Assembly: GCA_014925825.1 (NCBI GenBank)
Contig: JACGCK010000248.1
Span: forward strand, 1 to 59,316
Reading direction: 5' to 3'
Length of the DNA stretch: 59,316 bases
Source of the DNA: Pholiota molesta
Lineage: Eukaryota > Basidiomycota > Agaricomycetes > Agaricales > Strophariaceae
The notes below the pieces were generated by a model. That model had not been told where the DNA came from. It saw nothing but the letters and a program-made list of their open reading frames with translations, and made no database searches. Positions within the stretch are counted from its first letter, which is position 1. The number at the start of each line of letters is the position of its first letter. Positions 47,288 to 57,597 of this stretch are shown here, piece by piece. The translations under genes and the position numbers were made by a program.

Positions 47288-48348
47288 TGATATGCCAATT
47301 GTCGTGTAGGGTGCGGAATGTGGCGAATAAAATCTAAAACCACAAAACCAAAAGCCACGACGTGAGGGGCTACGAGGGTGCGAGTACGGGGTTCAAAGGC
47401 GTCCCAATCAAGGTCTATCAGTGGCGGATGGTGCGACGAGGTGTGCGACGTGGCGAGATGGCGTTTACGATGTATACTGAGTTGCGAGAGCGACGGGATA
47501 AAGGAGTGATGGAATTTAGCTTGAACTGAGCGACGAGAGTGAAATAAAATACGAGAGAGACGCAGCGCGGTGTGAAATGATGGGGAACGCAGTGGGGACG
47601 AGGACGCGACGAGAGACGAACTGAAACTAAGCTGGAAACTGGGGGGAAAGTGTATTATTTATTTTACTGAGTTACAGGGATTTAAATACTACGGAAGCTA
47701 TAGCTCGGATTTAATTTATCTAAAACGGTAGGAAGGTGCGAGGTAGACTGTCCGAAAGGCTAGATACGAAAGGCATGTGGAAAAGGGACGATAGGGGCAC
47801 AGGGGAGCGCGGCGCGCGCATGCGACGGCGAGCTAGAGAATAAGAAAACTAAAAATAGAGCGCTTAAGCGCACACTCGAGCGCATGTGCGTGCGGACGGA
47901 ATTCCGACGCAGTAAGTTGTCGAATAATATTTGGAACGAGTTCCGTACGTATTCGAGACGTTCTAGACCATGTAGCGACGTCCCGAGAGTGCTGTGTGAG
48001 CCCGTATACGGCGGCGCGCGACTTGCGTCCAAGTTCGTCAGGTCACGTGACTACCCGCGGCTCCGTTCTGAGTGCGTACGCGGTGCGGCGCGGCGGCTCT
48101 GTGCGCGTTCGCGCGAGTGCGTTGCGTGTGCGTCGTAAAGTGTTGTGGTGTATATGGAGGTGCTATGGGTACGTTTCGCGTGCTTGAGCGACTTCGAGCG
48201 AGGCGGCACGAGGCGAGGCGACCTATTGCGTCATGTATGACCTAGCGCGTTCGAGCGCGTGCGTGCGCGTTCTGTTTGTGTGCGTCGCGCGTGCGTCTGG
48301 GCGTGTTCTGGCGCGTTTTCAGAGCGTATACGGATGCGGTGCGCATCA
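47288..48348 (-). repeat. Right LTR (5' LTR in element orientation)
   Basis: 1061 bp, a direct copy of the left LTR with one extra G in a G run near 47,641. It ends CA at 48348 and is followed by the CCGT target duplication. Confidence 0.93.
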
Positions 48349-48417
48349 CCGTTCCTCCTCCTTCTCCTCCGCCTCAAGTCGCGTCGCGTCATCGACTAGG
48401 GCATTTGGGTCCGTCAT
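48349..48417 (-). pseudogene. N-terminal part of the small host ORF split by the LTR element
   Basis: The minus strand from ATG at 48417 gives 23 codons (MTDPNALVDDATRLEAEEKE, then EER) and meets the LTR exactly at a codon boundary. The continuation is at 42460-42260. Promoter and start are therefore separated by 5.9 kb from the rest of the frame. Confidence 0.6.
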
Positions 48418-48443
48418 ACTGATAGTCGGGTGTGTCGACGACA

Positions 48444-48770
48444 TCATGAATCGCTCCTGGAGGGGACATCCCCAATGATTTCATAGACAGGACCATCCGG
48501 ATTAGGAATTTCGAACATGCGAGCGTCAATGTAGTCATGGCGAGAATGGACCTCGAAGCCCGGCGCCTGCTCCACATGATAAGGGACCTGGTTGGGCGCA
48601 TTGAGAAACGCACTCGTGTAATTTGCCTGCACTCCATGTCGAGGATAATGCCCACCGTCAGCGTCATCCGCAGTGATTCTGAATCGTAGCGCATGACAGC
48701 AGTGCGGCTCTCCCAGAAATGCACACCTGAGAGCACCCTTTGGCAATGAACCTAGCCTAAACTGCGACAC
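48444..48770 (-). CDS. Unidentified open frame next to the LTR insertion
   Basis: 108 codons with protein-like composition (ALRFRITADDADGGHYPRHG, then NYTSAFLNAPNQVPYHVEQ and DARMFEIPNPDGPVYEIIG). I do not recognise it. A frame on the same strand (stop at 48389) overlaps it, and a possible upstream exon lies at 48822-49010. It may be the broken remains of a gene lying just upstream of the split host ORF. Confidence 0.3.
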   Translation of the reverse strand: MSQFRLGSLPKGALRCAFLGEPHCCHALRFRITADDADGGHYPRHGVQANYTSAFLNAPNQVPYHVEQAPGFEVHSRHDYIDARMFEIPNPDGPVYEIIGDVPSRSDS

Positions 48771-49063
48771 TCCCTAGCCATCCATGCAGTGGGATTGTGC
48801 ACACTGGGTCATAGCTGCTAACTACAACAGAAAATGTCGATAATAAAGGTCTGTCGGTGGCACATTGAGAAGCGCGGAGCAGGGGACAAGACGATCACAG
48901 GTGTTGTTCATGCCGACGAATAATAGGTGCGCATGCGCGGGGCAACATCGAGGCATCGGGACATAACTGATAACTGGTTCAATACACCCCAGAGCTTCCT
49001 TAGAATGCACAGTTCATGCGTGATATGTGGAGACAGATAAAATCGATCAATATTTAATTGAAC

Positions 49064-52000
49064 TTATAATACACGGTGAAGTGAGGCAACAACAACTAAA
49101 TCTCTCCCATCATGCTGAATAGGAAGGCATGCAAAATGGGAGACTATCTGATCAAGAGAAATGATTTGCAAATCAGTAAGACAGGCTTCATAGAGGCGGG
49201 CGCGCAGAACAGGAAAATGAGCATAAGGATCATCAATGCCATTAACTTGAGCATGCGGTCGAACCGCAATATAGGTTTGAACAGAGTCAGAGACCAGAAT
49301 TTGAAAAATTTGAATGATACGGCGGGAGTTATGACATTAGGATCTTCTCTGGCTTTGAAAAGAATGCAGGAATTTCCAGCATGTTTTGGAGCAGTGGAAT
49401 AGGCGAGTCCGTTTATTTGGATGTTCTGGAGAAACTGAGCTTTATGCTCGAAGTGACAATTGGGTAAGAGCAGGATAATTGGGCGTTGAGATCCTCAGGC
49501 AAAACCTTCGCTGTACGATCGTTCCATATGACGTTAGATTCATCATCATCATCATCATCGAGAGGCATCGTTAAGGTAGTATGCATGTCCGTAATAAGGG
49601 TGTTACGGGTTTGTGGATTGACAAGTTTTTCGAAGAATGGCTGACAATTCGATATCGCCTCCGGACATCCTGCCTTAAGAGATAATGCCCGAAGATTGGC
49701 TGATCGTGTATATGCTAGAGCCATTGATGCTTCAAGTTTGCCTGTAGATGAATACGTGCATCAGTATGGCAGCAACATATTTCGGTGCATGAAACTAACC
49801 TATTTGTTCATTATGAGGCATATGTTGCAACATTCCAATCAATCGTTCGAAGGGAATGTCCACCATGAATGAACCGGGCCAAAAAGTCGCAAATATTCTG
49901 CAATGTGCATTGCCATATGATGATTTGGAACGAGGCTGTACTCAGGAAAGAGCTCTTTGATCCCAGTAATATAGCGCGTCATGCAATCAAGATAACCTTT
50001 AGCATGTGCAGGTGAGGTGACATGAGAGGATGCGATGATGACTGCAGACAGCAGGGACAGTGTAACGGATAAGATCTTCACGCAGCGTAGAGAGCGAGGA
50101 TTCCCATCCACTGGTTTATGCCAGAGCGCAATCAGCGACAGAGGGAGATGGATTGTGCCTAGTGTGCGCCAGACATCCGCCTTCAATTTCCCATGTGCAG
50201 CTTCACCCAAGTTTGATGGAACCGAAGGCATCCACGTAGGTGTTAATAGACGATTAATGTCAGATCTGATATGTTGCATCTCCTCCGGTGTGAAGACGTG
50301 TCCGTGCGTAGTGCCTGTCTCCGCGCCTACTTCACGAGGTTCATCCTGATCAAAACGCTTCTCGAATGAGTATATGAGGAAACCAATGATTATATGATAA
50401 AAACATACCATCGGACAAGCGCTTCAGCATAAGCATTTTTGCCTCGGGAAGCCAAATGTAAATCAAGACCTATTTCTTTGCAAAAAAAATTCAAGAGCCT
50501 TTTGATGACAACCCATCAGCTTTTTGATTCCTTTTGCTCGATCATCGTCGAAGGATGCAGACTTTGTTGCCTCCAATAGCCGTTTGATTTTAGCTACGCT
50601 TTTTCTCTCGTTTTTGGTAAAGGTCGAAGGAGTGGCAGAGAGGCTGATTTCTATGATAGGCGCTTCGCGATATTTGGAAAGATCAATACCAAGAATCTTC
50701 ATAAAATGTGTTTTGATCAATCCAAGAAACAGATTATGCATAGAATCAACAACGACACATCGCGATACGTCAAAATAAGGAAGACGAAGGAGCTCCGACC
50801 AGCGTACGCCAGATTGCTCAGTAATTTTGAGTCGCTCTTCCTTGGTCTGGGCAGCTTGGTAAGCAGCTGCTGACCGCCTACATTCCTCGTTCGTTCTCCG
50901 TTTCCATGACTGATGATCTGTGTCTCCGTATGTATGCTTTGAGCGAGTACAGTGACAAACGGCACAAAAATGTTCGTGTGTGGCGCTTGTAAATCCGGCG
51001 ATCTTTTTAGCTGCAATAAGATCGCAAATAACGGCTATGAGAGCGCAAAGAACGAGGCGACCCATTGGGTAGTTATGGGTTTTCGAAAATTTGATGCCGG
51101 GTTCCCAAAAAGCTAACATTTCATCCATGAGGGGAGTTAGATAATGATTGAGCGCGGTTAAAGGGGGCTCGTTTGGCCCAGGTATGACCCCGGCGAGAAA
51201 CATATTTTCTGGTTTGTATCGCATTGATGGTGGAAGATTGAGGCAAACGAGAGAAATAACGCCCACGGAGACTTTCTTTCCGGCTTGCTTGTTGGTAAAA
51301 GGATTGAAAAAATCTACACTCAAACTGAAAGCGTATCGTCCAGCTTGTCCATCAGAACGGAATGGTTGGCCATCTGGTCCCTTGAAACCTTGGAGAAATT
51401 GGCCAGTAAAGATGTCATGAGAAGATCCGTGACTATCCGGTTGCAAATTCCAAGTGGCATCCATTCGACTTTCAAAGCCTGGGCGAGATAGTAGACTTGC
51501 TATATAGTCCTTGAAGCTGAACGACATGAATTCCTTTACAGGAACTTCGACGCTGACTCCATTGATTACTCGCATCCTGGTTAAGCGGGTACCGCACTCA
51601 TCTCCACCATCGAATTCCCGATGCGTACAAAACCGAGGATAAACGAGACCAAGAGAGTTCTTCGAGGATGATGGGGCGTAGGTCTTGTGACAATGAGTAT
51701 GAGGACAAACAGCATATATTGTGTGCTTTCCTTCCAAACAAAACTTGCTGGCGGCGGTTTCTGAATCTCTCGGGAAGTCTGCGAGAAGTTTCTGATGCTT
51801 GGGATCCAAAATGTTGGTGGCGCGCATAAGCCCCAGTTGAACAACATAACGAAACATAGAGAGAATGAATCGGCAGCCCCGGCGACTCGTGTGGAGGATA
51901 ATCTGAAGTGTGACCATGGCGAAGATAGATACTTGGATGATTGGATCCACACCATTGAGGATTCCTGTATAATGATGCTCTGCAATGTTAATTAGTATAA

Positions 52001-52664
52001 GCAATACCACAAGGTTTGATATAAACACTCTAACCTGTTGCATACGTAGTTTCGTCGCTGTCTTGGTTTTCGGAGGGATTGCTTCAGCAGCTTTTATCCA
52101 TATTTTCTGGGCTTCTTTGAGAGCTACAATAAGAGAGTCCAGGCGATCTCTCAAGGAAGCCTTGAGCTCTTGGACCGTCGACGACTTATTTGTGATACCA
52201 ATGAGACGATCATGAACACTATATGCGGAAGCGAGGTCCGCGCCAAGGGGAAATGGAGACGATTGCCTTGGAGGAGCACCGATTGTGGAGATTCGGGCGA
52301 GCACCGAAGATAAGGACTGAATTTCGCCCTCAATGTCATTCAACACCAGGAGAGAGTTTTGGGCCTTGCTTGAATCGAGATATCTGCGGCCACTTGTTAT
52401 TTCGGGATTGCCTTGAGCTCCAGGGATCGGGGGCAATGATCTAGACCACAGTCGTCCTCCAGGATGCCCATGACTTTCTGATACATTATCCATTAGGGTC
52501 AACGCCGAAATGCGCTGGACCATCTCCTCCTGGGGATCTATTTGAGAGGATTCACAGGTCTGAATACTAGCATTAAGGGCGTCTTTGCGTAAGTGCGCTT
52601 GGTGAGTTCTCGAATGGACCTCCTTCCCACCGCAAGCGTTCGATATACAAAAGCATGGAGGCAT
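49064..52664 (-). pseudogene. Tnp2-type (CACTA superfamily, Plavaka-like) transposase with several frameshifts
   Basis: The frame opens with MPPCFCISNACGG, a Cys-rich start typical of this basidiomycete transposase group. It runs 733 codons and shows YAFSLSVDFFNPFTNKQAGK, VISLVCLNLPPSMRYKPENM, FLAGVIPGPNEPPLTALNHY, IAGFTSATHEHFCAVCHC and RCVVVDSMHNLFLGLIKTHF. The Asp residues in SLSVD and VVVDSMHN are candidate catalytic acids. Homology continues to 49064 (LGEAAHGKLKADVWRTLGTI, ELFPEYSLVPNHHMAMHIAE, FERLIGMLQHMPHNEQ, GKLEASMALAYTRSAN, RRIIQIFQILVSDSV, LYEACLTDLQIISLDQIVSHF), but only by changing frame at an A8 run (50482-50489), near 49,852, near 49,470 and near 49,327. A GT-AG intron lies at about 49742-49800 and another at about 50354-50404. 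The protein is probably inactive unless these are base-calling errors. The family call is by pattern memory. Confidence 0.82.
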
Positions 52665-52697
52665 AGAGTCTGAAGCTCAACAGATCAGGGGGATTCG

Positions 52698-53559
52698 ATA
52701 TCGAGGAGACCCAAGATATTTCGAGTTCAATGGATGCTAGATATCAAGGAGGCCCAAGATACTGCTGTGCTGGAATTTGAACCAGTCTTCGTACTTATAT
52801 AGTGGGATCATCAGTTGCGAGCAAACGCTCCACATTGGTAACAAGGAGACCCAAGCCACTATTGACGTTTACAAAGTATCCTGGAAATCGGGATGATACC
52901 AGTGACAAGGAGACCCAAGCCACTAGTGGGGTAGAATACAAGGTATCACAGAGACGGCAGGAAGAAAAGAAAGACTCCAAGCAGTGTAACAAGGAGGCCC
53001 CAGTTACGCGCTTGCAGGAGGTTGAACAAGACTTCCCCGAAAAGAGTAACACTAACAATTGACGATTCATTATTTGCATTTGCTGTCCTGCGCCTTCGCG
53101 CTTCTGATGTCTAAACGTGATCGTCACAGGAATTTGAGGACCGTGGGTAAGTATCAGTCACGAGTCACCTGAAGTCGCTCATCGTCTCGTCGTCGTCTTT
53201 TCATCGTCTGGCCGTCGTCTCCACAATCCACGCATCTGTCCTGGGTCTCCTCGACAGATACATTACTGGAAACCGCGTATATAAGAACATCTGTTATGGG
53301 TATCCCTAAATAGAGTTTTTCTTACCGCCTTAGAGGTTGGATTCGCCCCATACTGTCAGTAAACCAGGCTGCAGTGGTCCTGTTGCCTCGACATCCACCC
53401 CATCTGCCCTGGGTCTCCTAGGCAGATGCTTCGACTTTAATTAAGCGCAAGCTTTTGCTGTAATTTTTTTTTTGCATAAGCTCATTCATGGAGATCTTGC
53501 CACCTAAATACTTGTGTTTCCTGATCCTCATATCTGCCATGGGTATCCCTCGGCTGATT
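52698..53559. repeat. Array of short hairpins with an invariant 12-nt loop and changing stems
   Basis: Nine copies of a 12-base core, TTGGGTCTCCTT or close variants, lie at 52703-52714, 52746-52757, 52843-52854, 52907-52918, 52991-53002, 53241-53252, 53296-53307, 53409-53420 and 53539-53550. The first five read on the minus strand, the last four on the plus strand. Seven of the nine are flanked by complementary arms of different sequence, for example ATCTGTC/GACAGAT, CATCTGCC/GGCAGATG, GTAAC/GTTAC and ATATC/GATAT. The copies at 53296 and 53539 have weaker arms. The array fills the gap between the transposase start and the WD40 gene, the place where CACTA-type elements carry subterminal repeats. 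Confidence 0.8.
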
Positions 53560-53658
53560 TCGCCTCTATACATCATCAGCTAGTCGTTGAATTTCAAAAC
53601 CAAAGGATACTGGTACAGGAATTTGGTATAGAAATTGTATATTCAGACATTTGAGGGT

Positions 53659-55442
53659 TTAGTTCTCAGATACTTCGGCATCGTCACTAGGTCTCGACAT
53701 GCCTAAGATACGCCTCAACGACTCATCGTCCAAACTCGTTATAACCCTGGCAAGGCTAGGAGGCTCAACTATCGTTACTCTCCTCCTATAAGGGCTGCTC
53801 GGCTGAATGATGTCTTGAATAGAATTATACATTTTGGACAACGTTGAAGACCCGGATTGGGCATCCTAAAGATTATCAGCTCGTAATATAGAAACACTTT
53901 GATAAAAGCATACCGGGTTCAAGAAAGAGACCCATGAACCACCGCATACAGACCATACTACAACAAAGAATAGCGCAACATTCAATGCTACCATTATGCG
54001 TAGGAGGGCACTGCCGCCGACAACCTTGTTTTGCTTGCGTTTCGTTGGCACGACTCGGGTTTTCTTTACCTACCCAGTTTACGTGTAAGTCTGATAGTGC
54101 AGTCTTGTTCGTAATTTTTACTGACCGGTTGCTTCCAGAGACGGATGAGAAAATTTGGACCAGCGGATGCCGTGGCGATGATATGGTGTTCGTCCGTAGT
54201 CACCGTCTATAATTCGTTATGCATAATGGCAGAAGGATAGTGAATACGGATTACCCACCTCGACTGTTTGTATCAACTCTGAATCCTCGCCATGCTTCAA
54301 CACCTGAACCGGACTGGTTTCTTCTGGCGAAAACAGATAGACCAATCCATGGTCGCTACCACAAGCAATAACTCTACCTCTCTCTCCAAACACTGCTTTC
54401 TTGACGAACCTCCGGCTTGTTGGTACCTTGAATTCCAAGGTTGGAGATACCCGAGATGGCGGGTATAAGTCAAAACCGTCTTCCATATTGTCGACGATCA
54501 CGTATCCTGTGGTGGGGCATTCACGAGCATTACCACTGCAAGACTGTATGAATGCTACAATTCGTTCACGAAAGCAAAACCTTACATTGATGTTTTAAGT
54601 GATTTCGTGTACTTCTCGGTCGCAGTTTCAGCATCGCGGCATAAGCTATGAATTACCAATGTAAGTGTTGATAAATGTTGTTCCAGAATCGCAGCACTCA
54701 CACAATCCCATTCTCTAGCCCATACACTACCACATTTTCTCCGTTGTCGGCAAATCGAACTGCACGAGGAATGTAGTCATTATCTTCCATACTCCATAGC
54801 TCCGTCAACTTTCCAAGGCTATATTTGAACATTGTGATTCGACCGTAATGACTCGTTGCAACCAATCTGAGGTACTTGGCATCGAAGGCGATGCTCTCAA
54901 TGCTATCGCCAGGTGAGAAGGCTCGCATGGAGGAAATCTCAATGAAGGTCGTCTGGAATATGATTGCGGATGTATCATGTCATCTTAAGTGAAGAAGATA
55001 AAATATCATACCAGTTTTCGCTTTCGTTGATATATGACAATATGTCCTCTGCCAGTTCCAATGCATAACCAATCAGCACTACCGGGGCCAGCTCCGCAGT
55101 TCAAAAATGTGAGGCATGTCACTTGGCCCCAATTGCCAGCCGGATCGTTCAGTGTTTGCAACTGTGAATACGATGCAAGGTCCCATATCTGGACCTCCTC
55201 GTCGTCGCCTTCAAGTATTCACAAATCAAATCCACTGCAGAGAGCAAGTTATCGAAATACGCACCTCCGCTGGCCATCACATCTCCAGCAGGAGTAAAGG
55301 CGAGGCAGTTAATTGGCCTATCGTGGCCTTGTAATGTAACGCTTAGCGAATACTTCTGCGAATCTCGAATAAATGACTTCGCTATCAGCGAGCAATTATC
55401 ACTTACATGTACTTTGGAGAAGTTGAAGAGATTTCCAAACAT
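53659..55442 (-). CDS. WD40-repeat protein with a C-terminal transmembrane segment
   Basis: Nine exons on the minus strand: 55442-55407, 55355-55265, 55208-55012, 54952-54702, 54645-54586, 54535-54259, 54206-54126, 54069-53914 and 53865-53659, giving 451 aa with every junction in frame. WD40 blades are visible: LSVTLQGHDRPINCLAFTPA ending VQIWDL, WLCIGTGRGHIVIYQ, IAFDAKYLRLVATSHYGRIT, PRAVRFADNGENVVVYGLEN, AVFGERGRVIACGSDHGLVY and HHIIATASAGPNFLIRLWK. A basic stretch (KKTRVVPTKRKQNK) precedes one hydrophobic segment at about residues 350-373 (LLRIMVALNVALFFVVVWSV). A Ser-rich tail of about 70 residues follows. The propeller is probably cytoplasmic and tethered to a membrane. The partner is unknown. 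I do not recognise a characterised orthologue. Confidence 0.85.
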
Positions 55443-55839
55443 GATAGGTTTTGGTACAGATTAGTGGGTGAGTTCTAAGGCTACAGTCATCGATTCATCG
55501 ATATTTAATGCAGTGTGTTTATTGTAGTTGCAATCGGCGGTTCATTAACAATCAGTTCATTAACAATAAGGGGCTAATGGAGATTCGACCTCCGCTGCGC
55601 TGCTCAGATATGGCAAAGACGGGATGTTAGAAATGTAGCGCTGTGTAACGGAGGTCCACGGCGACATTGTGTACCAGCTTGACGACAGGGACAACAAAAG
55701 TCGGCCGTACTTTGCTTGAGCGACTATGACAACCTTGTTTAATTGTATTCTGAATGCACATAGACGCTAAGCGCTGATGCTTTATCAATGCCTTCTACTG
55801 AAATTGGAATAAAGTACCAAATTTTGAATTATAAGGAGG
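55443..55839. other. Divergent promoter region between the WD40 gene and the next plus-strand gene
   Basis: 397 bases separate the two start codons. No tRNA or repeat is evident. A segment near 55,570-55,640 superficially resembles a tRNA T-arm but has no matching acceptor stem. Confidence 0.4.
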
Positions 55840-56587
55840 ATGATCTTAGGCTACACAAACCACCAACAGCCACCCATGCCAGCTAACTCCTCAACCATAA
55901 CCCGCCATCTCCCCTTGATTACCGAGAGGATTGAATTTTTTCCCTCTAAACATTTTGGTGCTCCTCCCATTATCACACCGCGCATCGATTTCGACGCCAC
56001 CATATGCTCCCGTTCTAATGGGGATACCGACTCCACAATGGAGGCTGACTCCGTCTCGGCCCTCGCAAATCACCTCGCGGAAACAGATGTCTCAAACAAT
56101 AGTGTCGATGCGGAGGAAGACATTGTAGAAGCCGACCTGACCAGTAAACTGATCACCAAACCCAAAGGCCAACCCGGACGGCCGCAATCTGGTGGTTATA
56201 CACTTGCAGCCAAACTAACCGGATGGAGGCCACAACTCTTAGATGCCGTCACAGTAAGCTCCAAGCCAAGTTCTCAATATCTTGTGCTAATTTTCTGAAC
56301 AGAACACTGTCAAAGACAAGGCCGATGAAGTTCTCGATCTCAGCAGGAGTTATCGAGGGCAGAAGAAGAAAGATGTACAGCTGATATGTGAGCTGGTGAG
56401 TATTGTATTTTAAAGGCGATGATTTAAATGACCTATTGTATAGGTGGAAGCAAAACACCCGATCCTTAAGAAGTATAAAAACTGTTGGCCGGTCCACGAT
56501 ATCCTCAAGCTCCATCTGAAGTACACGTCAGGGAGGCCAGACACTCGCTCAGGCACCAAGAAGCTTCATTTGAGTAGTAGATTATAA
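55840..56587 (+). CDS. Small unrecognised protein with a GRPQSGGYTL motif
   Basis: Three exons: 55840-56253, 56303-56395 and 56444-56587, 216 aa, all in frame. The first exon is Ser/Thr/Asp-rich and ends KPKGQPGRPQSGGYTLAAKL, then TGWRPQLLDAVT. Later exons give KADEVLDLSRSYRGQKKKD and LKKYKNCWPVHDILKLHLKY. The pattern of GRPxxGGY, a basic linker, then a Trp-containing helix resembles small hypothetical proteins I associate with multicopy lineage-specific families in Agaricomycetes; that is recall, not a search. The start may instead be the in-frame ATG at 55876. It converges on the minus-strand gene, with 27 bases between the stops. Confidence 0.65.
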
Positions 56588-56614
56588 TCAGTCCAGTGCA
56601 ATTCATATGATTAA

Positions 56615-57251
56615 CTACTTGATAAATGTAAGAGACTTTGGTATATGTACACGGCGACCTTGAGCGACTCTCCGCACACACCTATGTTTAGAAAGATGAA
56701 ATTCAGAGAAAGATCCAAAATAAGAGTTACTGACTTTTTGAGAGCGAAGTCCGCCAGTTTTGCATCATTCTGACGCATATTCACAACGCCAATTCCCCGG
56801 TGTGAGCCCCGCATGATGACAATATCGCCGTGCCAAGATATATCTGATGTCATGGCTTTGACTGTTTGGTTTTCAGGTAGATACCGATGGTTTTTGAAGA
56901 ACAAGTAGAATTGATGAGACCGGCCTCGGTGAATGACATTCACTTCCGCCACATGGATATGAGGCTGAAGTTTAGCTCCCTTGATGACGCCTTGAAGGAA
57001 GGCAAAACGGCGGGCCCCATTGTCCTGGGTAACAACGGGTACGAACTTCGGACGCGGTGATGAGGTGTTATACAGTCGTGCTTGAATAGTGGGATGCGTG
57101 TCCTGTAATAAGTACTATCCATGAGGAGCATGTCTTTGAATAATGCCAGAATTACCTGCCTTGTAATGAGGAAATATCGGGTCATGCGTATAAGGCATAT
57201 CTGATCGTCAAGAGTTGAAGAGGAGGGTTGTGAGTGAATTCTCGTTCTCAA
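56615..57251 (-). CDS. Unrecognised small protein, lineage-specific family suspected
   Basis: Three minus-strand exons: 57251-57156, 57102-56735 and 56681-56615, 176 aa, in frame; the start could be the second ATG at 57185 (MTRYFLITRQ). The central exon is coherent: IQARLYNTSSPRPKFVPVVT, RRFAFLQGVIKGAKLQPHIH, VAEVNVIHRGRSHQFYLFF, DISWHGDIVIMRGSHRGIGV and NMRQNDAKLADFAL. Introns are GTAATT...TTACAG and GTCAGT...ACATAG. The fold and function are unknown to me. The beta-rich central region (HGDIVIMRGSHRGIGVVNM) suggests a small folded domain. It is divergent from the coiled-coil gene, with about 350 bases between starts. Confidence 0.6.
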
Positions 57252-57597
57252 AGAGTACTCTTAAATATTGCATAAAACAAAAGTCGCTGAAATGATCGAC
57301 GAACACAAGCTGTCAATAGGGTTACAATGGCAACAGTATTGTGACGGAGTGAAGGAATATGTTGACGGTTTTCGTATAGCTGATGATGTACCGATGGATA
57401 TCGGCCTTTCGTCATCCGCGCAGCAGACGGCCATGTTTATTGTGGGTATTGTTCTCTTGCTCCGAAATTGCAACTCAGAAGGGTGTAAAACTTGGAACAC
57501 AAGTTATAGGCATGCAAATACAATTTAAAGAGCTGATAAACATGGCGCGGTTGTGAACTCTTAACGAACCCCAAACATCCCAATTCTGATTTTCATC

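Larger units (their letters stand above)
42465..48348 (-). mobile_element. Young non-autonomous LTR retrotransposon (gag only)
   Basis: Two directly repeated LTRs (42465-43524 and 47288-48348) each begin TG and end CA and enclose a 3.76-kb interior. CCGT flanks both outer ends (42461-42464 and 48349-48352), a 4-bp target duplication. The interior carries a minus-strand Gag-like frame (45374-47086) and a 20-bp-unit minisatellite, but no protease, reverse transcriptase, RNase H or integrase. Orientation is minus, as shown by the Gag frame and a purine tract next to the left LTR. The two LTRs look identical apart from a run of five versus six G, so the insertion is very recent. Mobilisation would need an autonomous relative elsewhere. 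The lineage is probably Ty3-like, but without pol this cannot be settled. Confidence 0.9.

Noticed and set aside
52765..52800. Minus-strand CTGGTTCAAATTCCAG resembling a tRNA T-arm
   Set aside because: No D-arm, anticodon arm or matching acceptor stem around it.
52698..53559. CRISPR-like array
   Set aside because: Spacing is irregular, repeat orientation changes, the repeat is only 12 bases and the host is a eukaryote.
55570..55645. tRNA-like segment with GGAG...CTCC around a CGAAT loop
   Set aside because: The loop lacks the canonical TTCGA start and the acceptor stem does not pair.
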